From: Natrinema amylolyticum
Lineage (GTDB): Archaea; Halobacteriota; Halobacteria; Halobacteriales; Natrialbaceae
Assembly: GCF_020515625.1 (NCBI RefSeq)
Contig: NZ_JAIWPJ010000002.1
Location: forward strand, 496,001-560,000
Direction: 5' to 3'
Length of the DNA: 64,000 nt
Shown here: in pieces, positions 46,489 through 54,399 of the stretch
How the letters are laid out: each line of letters opens with the position of its first letter
How positions within the stretch are numbered: position 1 is the first letter of the stretch
Translations under genes and position numbers: made by a program
Notes under the pieces: generated by a model
Database searches by the model: none
Seen by the model: only the letters and a program-made list of their open reading frames with translations
Told to the model about the DNA's origin: nothing

Positions 46489-46751
46489 CAGCGGTCACCC
46501 CCGGCCTCTAGGTCGCCGGCGTCGATCATCGACGCCCGTCCGTCGAGGTCCTCGACGCAGTCGATCGATTCCCCGGATCGGTCCGGACGGCTACCGGTTC
46601 CGGACGTGGCGGTCTCACCATCAGACCGGACCGATGCCGGCTCACCGCCCACACCGTGCCACTCGCACACCCGCGAGAGGCGGCCGGTGAGCCCGAACGA
46701 TCCGGCCGCCGTAACCGCAGGGACGAACGATCGTCGCTTTCGATTCGTCAT
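46488..46751 (-). CDS. Possible 87-residue leader protein coupled to the GT2 gene
   Basis: ATG 46751 lies 34 bases from the ATAAGAA box of promoter site 5, so a leaderless message would begin here. The frame ends with TGA overlapping the glycosyltransferase ATG (TGATG). The product starts MTNRKRRSFVPAVTAAG and continues acidic and low-complexity, with two Cys and no clear fold. Position and coupling argue for translation; composition is not decisive. Confidence 0.45.
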   Translation of the reverse strand: MTNRKRRSFVPAVTAAGSFGLTGRLSRVCEWHGVGGEPASVRSDGETATSGTGSRPDRSGESIDCVEDLDGRASMIDAGDLEAGGDR

Positions 46752-46776
46752 CGACTGCGTCGACGAATCGTTCGCT

Positions 46777-46798
46777 CTTTCTTATACGGGCGTTAGTG
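46777..46798 (-). promoter_or_regulatory. Glycan-locus promoter element, site 5 (GT2, minus strand)
   Basis: On the minus strand, CTAACG then ATAAGAA 11 bases on. It shares the 11-base stretch TAACGCCCGTA with site 4. The first downstream ATG (46751) is 34 bases away. Confidence 0.6.
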
Positions 46799-46880
46799 CG
46801 TTCGTTCCGATCGGGCCGTGCGGCTCGAGACCGCCACGACGCCGACCGATCGCGTCATCGACCGGTGACGACGGGACGTG

Positions 46881-46906
46881 GCGCTTATCCGGGCGATAAT
46901 AATCCC
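46881..46906 (+). promoter_or_regulatory. Glycan-locus promoter element, site 6 (GT2, plus strand)
   Basis: GCTTATCCG then ATAATAA at 46896, offset 11. The gene's ATG is 34 bases downstream, a leaderless arrangement. Sites 5 and 6 are back to back and 82 bases apart, serving divergent glycosyltransferases. Confidence 0.65.
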
Positions 46907-46929
46907 GGACGCCCCGGAAGTACCGGGAA

Positions 46930-47904
46930 ATGACTCGCGTCAGCGTCATCATCCCGACGTACAACAGAGCGGCGACGCTTCCGAGCGCGATCGACAGCGC
47001 GCTCGAGCAGACGGTCGACGACCTCGAGGTGGTCGTGGTCGACGACGGTTCGACCGACGACACCGAGTCGGTGCTGGCCGCCTACGAGGACCCGCGGGTT
47101 CGACCGGTCGTCCACGCGACCAATCGCGGCGCGAACGTCGCTCGGAACACGGGACTCGAGCACGCGCACGGTGAGTACGTCGCCTTCCTCGACTCCGACG
47201 ACGAGTGGCATCCCGAGAAACTCGAGCGCCAGTTCGCGGTCCTCGAGGACCGCTCGAGCGACTGGGTCGGTGCCTACTGCGATTCGGCGTACGACCTGTC
47301 CGGACCGACCGGCCGGCTCCGGTCGGCCGCCGCGGCCGTCCTCGCTCGAGGGGGCGACGAGCCGACGCGGGAAGGGAACGAGGAGCTGGTCGGCGAGATC
47401 CTCGCGGACAACGTCCAGCCGGGAGCCGGCTCGACGTTGCTCGTCCGGACCGAGGTCGCCAGGGAGGCCGGCGGTTTCGACGAGGACCTCGACCGGTTCC
47501 AAGATCCGGAGTTCTGCCTGCGCGTGCTCGAACGCGGGAAACTCGCCTACGTCGACGAGGTGCTCGTCCGCCGCGAGGACACCGGTCATCCGTCGGCGGC
47601 CGTCGTCGCGAACGCGAGCGAACAGTACCGCTCGGCGTACGAGGACGAGATCGATCGTTTCGAGGAGGAGGGATACGAGATCCGCTCGAGCCACGAACTC
47701 GTCGTCGCGAAGCGGTACTTCGCGGAGGGACGGTTCCTCCGCGGCGCGTGGCACTTCCGCAAGGCCGCGGTATCGCCGCGAGCGTACCCCGGCGTCGGCT
47801 GGGTCGCCGCTGCCGGCGTTCGACGGCGGCCGCGTCCGATCGTCGCGACGCTCGTCGTTCTGTTCGTCGCGGCGACGCTCGGTCGGCGCGCACTCTCCCG
47901 GTGA
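46930..47904 (+). CDS. GT2 family glycosyltransferase
   Basis: 324 residues. VSVIIPTYNRAATLPSAIDSALEQTV, VVDDGSTDDTESVL, NRGANVARNTGLEHAHGEYVAFLDSDDEWHPEKLE (with the DxD) and later FDEDLDRFQDPEFCLRVLERG define a GT-A inverting enzyme of the EpsS/Rhamnosyl-transferase-like group. The C-terminal 25 residues are hydrophobic (PIVATLVVLFVAATLG), probably a membrane tether. It should add a sugar to the lipid-linked glycan on the cytoplasmic side; donor unknown. Confidence 0.9.
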   Translation: MTRVSVIIPTYNRAATLPSAIDSALEQTVDDLEVVVVDDGSTDDTESVLAAYEDPRVRPVVHATNRGANVARNTGLEHAHGEYVAFLDSDDEWHPEKLERQFAVLEDRSSDWVGAYCDSAYDLSGPTGRLRSAAAAVLARGGDEPTREGNEELVGEILADNVQPGAGSTLLVRTEVAREAGGFDEDLDRFQDPEFCLRVLERGKLAYVDEVLVRREDTGHPSAAVVANASEQYRSAYEDEIDRFEEEGYEIRSSHELVVAKRYFAEGRFLRGAWHFRKAAVSPRAYPGVGWVAAAGVRRRPRPIVATLVVLFVAATLGRRALSR

Positions 47905-48004
47905 GTACATCGATTCTCCGCCGATCGTTTTCGATCTGAAACGACCGGGGTTCGGGTTCTATCGACGCAGATCGTTGCAAACGCGGAACGATATCGTTTC
48001 AGCC

Positions 48005-48027
48005 GGTTATCGTACCTGTAGTAAAAT
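48005..48027 (+). promoter_or_regulatory. Glycan-locus promoter element, site 7 (M14-like protein)
   Basis: GGTTATCG with TTA at 48007, then GTAGTAA at 48018 (offset 11; G replaces the usual first A). ATG 48053 is 35 bases away. Confidence 0.5.
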
Positions 48028-48052
48028 CGACCGGCACACACGGAACGGACGA

Positions 48053-49264
48053 ATGAGACGCAATACACTCTCACGGAGATCCGTATTGGCCGTCACAGCC
48101 GGTTGTACACTCGTCAGTGCTGGCGTCGCCAGCGTCGTCGGCGACACGGCCCAGAACGACGACGAGGGCATCAGTCGGGACTCAATCGTCGTTCGCGAGG
48201 GAACGGCCGAAGAGACCACGGTGTACGTCGCGACCGCGGATACCGAGGGTCCGACGGCCGTCGTCGTTGGCGGCATGCACGGGAACGAGGTCGCGGGCTA
48301 CACGGCGGCGGGTCGGATCGCTGATTTGACCATCGACGCCGGAACGCTCGTGACGATTCCCGAGGCCAACGCCGTCGCGATCGAGCGCGGGACCAGAAAC
48401 GACGAGGAGGGGACCAACCTCAACCGGCAGTTCCCGGAGGGGGAGACGCCGGAAACGCAGCTCGCGCGAGAGCTCTGGGGTGTCGTCAGCGAGTACGATC
48501 CCGACATGCTGATCGATCTCCACGAGTCGACGGGTATCTACGCGGGCGATCCCGTCGACGGCGTCGGACAGGCGATATTCCACTCGGACGGCGACGACGC
48601 GGCCGACGCCGCTGCGGACGCCGTCGACTACGTCACCGAAACCTACGTCGACGATCCTCTCCTCGCGTTTCAGACCGGCCCCTTCTCCGAACCCGACACC
48701 GACCCGGCCGGTCTGCTCGCCCACAAGGCCGCCCGCGATCTGGACGCCGACGGATTTCTCGCGGAGACCCTCTCGACCGACGTCGCACTCGAGACCCGCG
48801 TCCAGTGGCACACGGCGATCGTCGAGCGGCTCTTGGAGGGCGAACTCCTGCTCGACGACGCCGACGGCCGCAGTCCGTCCGAAGATCCGGTCGACGAGGA
48901 ACCGGCGGAACCCGAGCCCGAACCCGAACCTGAAGAGCCAGGCGACGACAGCGCCGACGACGGTGACGAGGGCCCGACGGCGGAGTCACCGATCGCACGG
49001 ATCGAGACGCGTCCGCCGTCGGCCACGGAGACGATTCTCGAGCCGGGCCAGACGGTCACGCTCGACGCCTCGCAGTCGCGCGATCCGGACGGCGAACTGG
49101 TGGGCTACGAGTGGTGCATCGGCGACGACGGCTCGTTCGACGAGGCCGGCGAGACGATCGAGGTGACGGTCACTGCGAGCGGCGACCATCCGGTCGCGTT
49201 GCGCGTCGTCGACGACGACGGATCGACCGACGTCGATCGGGTCACGCTCTCGACGAACTGCTGA
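48053..49264 (+). CDS. Secreted M14/aspartoacylase-like hydrolase with PKD domain
   Basis: 403 residues from ATG 48053. Tat signal LSRRSVLAVTAG. Residues about 45-265 are a zinc carboxypeptidase/succinylglutamate-desuccinylase fold: VVGGMHGNEVAGY (first zinc His and Glu), EGTNLNRQFP (Arg/Asn substrate site) and LIDLHESTG (second zinc His), so catalysis looks intact. A Glu/Pro linker (EPEPEPEPEEPGDD) leads to a PKD-like beta domain (residues about 315-403: VTLDASQSRDPDGELVGYEW, LRVVDDDGSTDVDRV). It likely cleaves an amide or peptide bond at the cell surface. Confidence 0.87.
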   Translation: MRRNTLSRRSVLAVTAGCTLVSAGVASVVGDTAQNDDEGISRDSIVVREGTAEETTVYVATADTEGPTAVVVGGMHGNEVAGYTAAGRIADLTIDAGTLVTIPEANAVAIERGTRNDEEGTNLNRQFPEGETPETQLARELWGVVSEYDPDMLIDLHESTGIYAGDPVDGVGQAIFHSDGDDAADAAADAVDYVTETYVDDPLLAFQTGPFSEPDTDPAGLLAHKAARDLDADGFLAETLSTDVALETRVQWHTAIVERLLEGELLLDDADGRSPSEDPVDEEPAEPEPEPEPEEPGDDSADDGDEGPTAESPIARIETRPPSATETILEPGQTVTLDASQSRDPDGELVGYEWCIGDDGSFDEAGETIEVTVTASGDHPVALRVVDDDGSTDVDRVTLSTNC

Positions 49265-49441
49265 CTCGTTCGTCGATTACCTGCCGTCCAACGTGGCGCA
49301 ATCAGCGTCAAACACCGCGCTTCCGGCTCGTGGACGGAGAAACATCTCGCGGTTCGTGAACGGGGTGGGGTCGCTCCCGGAACTACGGTCATTTCGAGCG
49401 TTCGTCTGCGGACTGTGAGCGGTGACGACGAGAGCCGTAAC

Positions 49442-50770
49442 TCAGCGGTCGCCCGCTCGAAGTTTCCAGAGGTCGTCGAACGTAATTACCTCGACGTCGG
49501 CGCTGTCGATGTGCTCGAGTAACGCCTCGTAGTCGCCCTCGGGCATCGTGTTGTCGGCGTCGAACGTGTGGAAGTTCAGGATTGTACACTGGTTGTGACG
49601 AGCGGCGAGATCGACACACCGTTTCGAAATCTCGAGGTCGTGTCCGATCGTCCGCGGGAGGGCGAGCGGATCGAAGCCGTAGACGCTCGTCGTGTTGACG
49701 TTTCCGGCCTGGTTGAAGCCGCCGCAGTAGTGGTAGTCGGTCGTCTGCTCGAGGCTCGTCTCGTCGAAACTGTTGTGCGGATAGACGATGTAGTTCGCCC
49801 CTTCGAAGCCGTTGTCGATGAACCACCGTTTGTCGTTCCTGAGCCGTTCGTCGATCACGTCTTCGCCGTCGAGTTCGTGGATCGGATCGTGCGTCCCGTG
49901 GACGACGATCTGGTCGCCGGCGTCCTGGCGCTCCTGCAGTTCCGAGAGCGACATGACTCCCTCCTGTTCCTGTTCGACCCACCGCGGCACCGGTGCCTGA
50001 ACCGCCGGGAACCCGTACTCGTCGTGGAGCGGCGCGGCGGTCTCGTAGTAGTCGCGCGTCCCGTCGTCCCAGCTCAGCATGACGTACCCCTGATCGGGCG
50101 TCTCGTGGGTCCGCAGATCGTCGACCCAGACCTCCGCCTCCGGCATGGAGTGGAGCACCTGAATCTCGAGTCGATCGAGATAGTCCAGCGACGGTTCGGG
50201 TTCGTCTTGCTGGAAGACGCCGGGACTCGTCCGGAACCAGCCGACGTCGGGCGCGCGGTACCTGATCTCCCGGAGCGAGTACACCTTCTCGCCGCCGAAC
50301 TGGTCGACGAGACGCAGGTTGACCGCGATGCTCTGGGGCGTCGTCGTCCGGATCGCAACGGAGAGGTCAGTCTCCGTCAGGTCTTCGCCCTCGAGGCTCC
50401 GCTCCGCGATGATACTCTCGCCGCCGTTCGACTGAAGCTTGAAACTCTGCTCACCGTCGAACACGACGTCCGTGTCCGCTTCGCCGGATCCCCGACTGAC
50501 GGTCCAGGCATCGAGATCTGCGAAGTCGTCGAGCGATTCGCCCGGCTGTCGATACTGTTCTCGACTGTCGAACTCGGTCTCGAGCGCCGGGACTCCGTCC
50601 GTGAGGCCCGGTATCGAGTCCTCCGACCCACCCGGGGTTTCGTCCGATGAATTGCCGTTGACCTCGTCGGTCGCCGACCTGAGTCGATCCGCACAGCCGG
50701 CCATACCCGTGAGTCCGACCGCACCCGACAGTGCGAGGAACCGTCGTCGCGTCGCGCGTTTCTGTGACAT
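49442..50770 (-). CDS. Secreted polysaccharide deacetylase (NodB-type) lipoprotein
   Basis: 442 residues from ATG 50770; the long upstream frame is not conserved. Tat-lipoprotein signal RRRFLALSGAVGLTGMAGC (Cys26). Residues about 85-215 are a carbohydrate-binding-like beta sandwich (DVVFDGEQSFKLQSNGGES, AVNLRLVDQFGGEKVYSL). The NodB domain starts with VMLSWDDGT (catalytic and metal Asp, about residue 235), then VVHGTHDPIHEL (metal His) and ends with ILNFHTFD and VITFDDL. It should remove N-acetyl groups from an external polysaccharide. Divergent from the asparagine-synthase-like gene. Confidence 0.88.
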   Translation of the reverse strand: MSQKRATRRRFLALSGAVGLTGMAGCADRLRSATDEVNGNSSDETPGGSEDSIPGLTDGVPALETEFDSREQYRQPGESLDDFADLDAWTVSRGSGEADTDVVFDGEQSFKLQSNGGESIIAERSLEGEDLTETDLSVAIRTTTPQSIAVNLRLVDQFGGEKVYSLREIRYRAPDVGWFRTSPGVFQQDEPEPSLDYLDRLEIQVLHSMPEAEVWVDDLRTHETPDQGYVMLSWDDGTRDYYETAAPLHDEYGFPAVQAPVPRWVEQEQEGVMSLSELQERQDAGDQIVVHGTHDPIHELDGEDVIDERLRNDKRWFIDNGFEGANYIVYPHNSFDETSLEQTTDYHYCGGFNQAGNVNTTSVYGFDPLALPRTIGHDLEISKRCVDLAARHNQCTILNFHTFDADNTMPEGDYEALLEHIDSADVEVITFDDLWKLRAGDR

Positions 50771-50798
50771 TGACGATCCGAAGCTACCGACAGCGATC

Positions 50799-50822
50799 CC
50801 ATTATTATAGATCAGATAGGCC
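50799..50822 (-). promoter_or_regulatory. Glycan-locus promoter element, site 8 (deacetylase)
   Basis: On the minus strand GGCCTATCTG, then ATAATAA 11 bases after CTA. ATG 50770 is 38 bases downstream, supporting that start. Confidence 0.6.
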
Positions 50823-50864
50823 GGAGCGACGGTCGCCCGACTCGCCCCGAATCCGTCGGCTCGA

Positions 50865-50888
50865 GGCTTAACGGTAGTATAGTAATTG
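50865..50888 (+). promoter_or_regulatory. Glycan-locus promoter element, site 9 (asparagine-synthase-like gene)
   Basis: GGCTTAACG then ATAGTAA at 50879, offset 11. The gene begins 117 bases downstream. A GTG at 50904 opens a 31-codon frame ending in TGA that overlaps the main ATG as ATGA, but it is only 25 bases from the box, so it is less convincing than other leaders. Confidence 0.55.
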
Positions 50889-50995
50889 AGTGTTCGTCCG
50901 AAGGTGGCCCACGGAGGCGTACGGGAACCGAGGATCGGTCGGAATGCGACTCTTTCCCACGTGACCGTACGCCGTCTACGAGGGAGTCTTCGACA

Positions 50996-52699
50996 ATGAA
51001 CAGGGAACTCTTCGGTGTATTCGGCGGTATAGACGCGTTCGAGCGGTTCAGATCCAGCGACGACTTCGACGAGGTGCTCGCCGGATCGACGCTGACGGTC
51101 GGAATCCGCGATTCCGATCTCGGCACACCCGGCTGGAGCGCCGCGTACACCGGCGACGAGGGGTGCTGTCTCATCTGGGGCGAGGCGTACGTTCCCGGTG
51201 ACGAGCCAAACGCCGCGCGCTGGCTCCTCGAGCGCTACGAGACGGACGGACGAGACGCACTGGCGGCGCTCAACGGGTCGTACCTGGCCGTGGTCGACGC
51301 CGAGTGGAGCGACGACGCGTTCGTCGCCACGGATCCCGTTCGGTCCCGAGAGTGCTTCTATACCGACGATTCGGGGACTCGCGTCTTCGGAACTGACGCC
51401 GCTGCGATCGGCCGAACGATCGCGGACCCGACGCTCTCTCGAGACGGCGTCCTCGAATTCCTCCACCTCGGGGTTATCCTCGGCGAGAAGACGACCGTCA
51501 GGGGACTCCAGCGACTGCCGATCGACAGCCGGCTCACGCCCGCGTCGGTCGACTCGCTCGATCGCTTCGTCTACGACCCGCAGCCGTCCCGACAATTCGA
51601 CGCGGTCGACGAACTCGCCGATCGACTCGAGCGGGCGCTCCGACGGCGGTCGTCGCTCCCGGGTCGAGCGGGCGTGCTCCTCTCGGCGGGCTACGACTCG
51701 CGAATCATCCTCTCGCAAGTCGAGGACATCGACCGCAGTTATACGGTGGGATCACTGGCGGCACAGGAGGTCCGCGGCGCGCGATCGCTCGCCGCCCAGT
51801 ACGGCGCGAGCCACACTGCCTTCCCGCCGGACGAGCGCTATCTCCGGCCCGACGAGTCGAAGATCCGCTACTCACAGGGGATCAAAGAGTCCTTGCATAT
51901 CCACCACGCCGGCTACACGGACGAAATCGAGGTCGATACGATGTATCACGGCCTCCTCTGTGACACGTTCTTCCGCGGCCATTTTACCGCCTCGGAGACC
52001 GTCGACGTCCTCGATAAACGCATTCCGACCGGCCGGCTCGATCCGGATCCGGACCCCGTCGAAGTGCTCCTCGAGAAGTTTGGCTACAGCCGCGAGGCCA
52101 GCCTCGAGCTCGCCGAGCGGACGTCCTTCGACGTCGATCCGGAAGCGTTCGTCAGGAACGCTATCGGCGACGAGTTCGCGGCGAGACGGGACCGCGCGGA
52201 GACGGTCCAGAACGCGCTCACCTGCTGTGGGATCGCAAACCAGCCGTCGATGCCCTTCCACACTCACCTGTCCGATCACTTCGTGACCTCGTTTCTGGCG
52301 ACGGACCGCGACCTGATCGACTGGCACCTCATGACACCGCCGGAAGACCGAACGACGGAAACGTTCCTCCGGGCGTGCGAGCGGATCGACGACGACATCC
52401 TGCGACACCGTCCGCCCGACCGACCGCACGATGCGACGCTACTCAACGAGGTGGAAGGCTTCGTTCGGCGGAAGACACCGTTTCTCTCGTCGTTCGAACC
52501 GCCGTGGCCGGACCGCAAGACGCTATTCGAACGCCACGACTTCGATCGACGGCTGTTGGGCGACCTCGAGCACGTCCATCGCTTGCCGGCCAGACACAAA
52601 CTCAGACTCACCGACCTCCGCGGGTGGCTCGAGTGCTGGTCGGACTCACAGGAGCAACTCTGCTCGTGGCTGCGGCCACCGGAGCGGACGGTCGCCTAA
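50996..52699 (+). CDS. Asparagine-synthase-like protein lacking the glutaminase Cys
   Basis: 567 residues. N-terminal ELFGVFGGIDAFERF and WGEAYVPGDEPNAARWLLERYETDG...LNGSYLAVVDAE resemble the class II glutamine amidotransferase domain. The nucleophile Cys2 is missing (sequence starts MNRELF), so it cannot release ammonia from glutamine in the usual way. The synthetase part has the PP-loop GVLLSAGYDSRIIL (about residues 226-239). AsnB-like proteins of this type occur in polysaccharide and lasso-peptide clusters and catalyse amidation or cyclisation. Here it may amidate a uronic acid or carboxylate of the glycan using free ammonia; this is inference. Confidence 0.8.
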   Translation: MNRELFGVFGGIDAFERFRSSDDFDEVLAGSTLTVGIRDSDLGTPGWSAAYTGDEGCCLIWGEAYVPGDEPNAARWLLERYETDGRDALAALNGSYLAVVDAEWSDDAFVATDPVRSRECFYTDDSGTRVFGTDAAAIGRTIADPTLSRDGVLEFLHLGVILGEKTTVRGLQRLPIDSRLTPASVDSLDRFVYDPQPSRQFDAVDELADRLERALRRRSSLPGRAGVLLSAGYDSRIILSQVEDIDRSYTVGSLAAQEVRGARSLAAQYGASHTAFPPDERYLRPDESKIRYSQGIKESLHIHHAGYTDEIEVDTMYHGLLCDTFFRGHFTASETVDVLDKRIPTGRLDPDPDPVEVLLEKFGYSREASLELAERTSFDVDPEAFVRNAIGDEFAARRDRAETVQNALTCCGIANQPSMPFHTHLSDHFVTSFLATDRDLIDWHLMTPPEDRTTETFLRACERIDDDILRHRPPDRPHDATLLNEVEGFVRRKTPFLSSFEPPWPDRKTLFERHDFDRRLLGDLEHVHRLPARHKLRLTDLRGWLECWSDSQEQLCSWLRPPERTVA

Positions 52700-52818
52700 C
52701 TCGCTCGGTCCGATCCGGACGAATGGAGACTTCTCGATTGGGTTCTGCCGCGACGATCGCCCACAAAAATCATACTAAGTGCTATCTATTCCGTTCACAA
52801 GTGTAAACCGTGAGAAGC

Positions 52819-52826
52819 CTTATATA
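52819..52826 (+). promoter_or_regulatory. Ordinary TATA box of the DUF7344-type gene
   Basis: CTTATATA, 30 bases before ATG 52849. This is a standard haloarchaeal box rather than the glycan-locus element, and it fixes the start at 52849 rather than the upstream in-frame GTG. Confidence 0.55.
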
Positions 52827-52848
52827 CCACGGTGTTTTAGCGCGGAAT

Positions 52849-53334
52849 ATGCGTCTGACGCCGTCTTGGTTGCGCTCTTCGCCCGACGAACCCGATGAAG
52901 AGCGTTCTGGGGCTTCCGGTACGAGTTCGGGCGTGACAATGGTCTACGCTCCAGGAAGTGATTTCTCGGCGGACCAGGGAACTGATACTCGAGTGGAGGG
53001 GTTTCTTCCGGAATCCGACGACGCTCTCGTGGACGTCCTCAACGAGATGGACACGCCCGTGACCGTCGACGAAGTCACCGATTCGCTGGTCGAACCGGCC
53101 TATCCGCCGATCGAAACGTGGGCGACCATCCACGAGCGACTACATCAGGAGCGGCTGCCGGCACTCGACGCGTCGGGTGCCATCGAGTTCGACGAAACAC
53201 AGGGGCTGATCGAGCGGTCCGCCGCTCACACGAGCGAAGGGCAGCTCTTCTCACCGGCCGTGCTCGCGACGATCTCGATCGGGTTGCTGCTCGTGTTCAT
53301 CACGCTCGTCTCGGTTTCCGTCCTGATTTCCTAA
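52849..53334 (+). CDS. Membrane-anchored DUF7344-type winged-helix protein
   Basis: 161 residues from ATG 52849. Residues about 60-130 are a winged-helix-like module (LVDVLNEMDTPVTVDEVTDSLV, WATIHERLHQERLPALDASGAIEFDETQGLIER) of the haloarchaeal DUF7344 type. The C-terminal 25 residues form one membrane span (VLATISIGLLLVFITLVSVSV). The first 45 residues are Ser/Asp-rich. It is probably a membrane-tethered regulator. It faces tail to tail with a second protein of the same family. Confidence 0.78.
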   Translation: MRLTPSWLRSSPDEPDEERSGASGTSSGVTMVYAPGSDFSADQGTDTRVEGFLPESDDALVDVLNEMDTPVTVDEVTDSLVEPAYPPIETWATIHERLHQERLPALDASGAIEFDETQGLIERSAAHTSEGQLFSPAVLATISIGLLLVFITLVSVSVLIS

Positions 53335-53398
53335 CGGACAGGCGTCTACTGCTTCGGTCGCCGTTTCGGTCCGTGTCGAGAACTGTCTCCCAGTCATT

Positions 53399-54010
53399 TC
53401 AGTTGACGAGTCGCTTGATCGTGACCACCGTAAAGACCGTGAGGATGAGCGCGCTCAGACCGATGCCCGAGAGGACCGAGGTAAACGGCAACTCCATCAC
53501 TGCACCGAGGAGAATGGCGTAGGAGACGACCGTCGCTCCGATATAGTAATCGTCCCACTGTGGGCTCGCAGAGCGCTTCTCATCGGTCGATTCCTCGGTC
53601 GAGTCCAATTCGAGGTACTGGTCGACTCGATCTGCAGGGGGCTTTCGCTCGACGAGCCCGCGGTTTTGCTGGTACTCGATCAGACCCGCTTCGTCGAGTT
53701 TCGAGAGATGCGACTGGTAGAGGGGGATGTAGACGCGCTGACGCTGTGTCGACGTGAGGTTTTCGACGGTGGTATCGTGTTCCCACGCCGCGACCTGTTC
53801 TGCGACATCGCGCATGCGTACGGGCCCTTCAGTACCTCGGAGATACCGGAGTACCATCCGACGACGTTCGTTCTGCAGGAGATGAAAGATGTCGTCCTTC
53901 GAAAACGCAGGCTCCTCGGAGAGGCAATCAGCGTCCTCATCCGCGCCCTGATCGTCGTCGATCTCACCTGCCTCGTCCTTCTCTTCGGAGCTGATATGTT
54001 TCGCTTTCAT
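53399..54010 (-). CDS. DUF7344 winged-helix protein with two membrane spans
   Basis: 203 residues. An acidic lead of about 35 residues precedes the DUF7344 domain (DIFHLLQNERRRMVLRYLRGTEGPVRMRDVAEQVAAWEH, RQRVYIPLYQSHLSKLDEAGLIEYQQNRGLVE), a textbook haloarchaeal regulator fold. Two C-terminal spans follow (YIGATVVSYAILLGAVMEL and IGLSALILTVFTVVTI). A TTTATTAC box lies about 35 bases upstream. With the neighbouring gene it forms a convergent pair; such proteins are frequent beside glycan and S-layer genes. Confidence 0.88.
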   Translation of the reverse strand: MKAKHISSEEKDEAGEIDDDQGADEDADCLSEEPAFSKDDIFHLLQNERRRMVLRYLRGTEGPVRMRDVAEQVAAWEHDTTVENLTSTQRQRVYIPLYQSHLSKLDEAGLIEYQQNRGLVERKPPADRVDQYLELDSTEESTDEKRSASPQWDDYYIGATVVSYAILLGAVMELPFTSVLSGIGLSALILTVFTVVTIKRLVN

Positions 54011-54350
54011 TGCGCCAATTCTCCCTATTCAGAAGAGGGTAATAAAGGATGGATACCGTGTATTTCTGAATTTCATACTTTATGTATTTTTACGGGCTCT
54101 AGAATCGTTTCACGACATTTTTATACCGATATATCGCCCTTCTTAGCGCCCAGATACGGAAATTTGAGAATGGTATAGGGTTCTTTATTTCGGGATAAAA
54201 ACCGCGCTGATTTCCGATGTTCGTGCCGAATTTGCGTGCATTCACCGTTCTGAGACTCTCAAGAACGGGCGAAAGTGACTTAAGCAGATCCAGTGTCGAG
54301 ATCATTATAATTCGGTGTCAGACGGCCGTCGGACTGTGCCGTGGAATCGG

Positions 54351-54374
54351 GGCTTATCTCGGCGATAATAAACC
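54351..54374 (+). promoter_or_regulatory. Glycan-locus promoter element, site 10 (DUF1616 gene)
   Basis: GGCTTATCTCGG with TTA at 54354, then ATAATAA at 54365, offset 11. ATG 54400 is 35 bases downstream, which sets the start of the gene. Confidence 0.65.
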
Positions 54375-54399
54375 GCCACTGTCCCCTAGTGACGACGAA

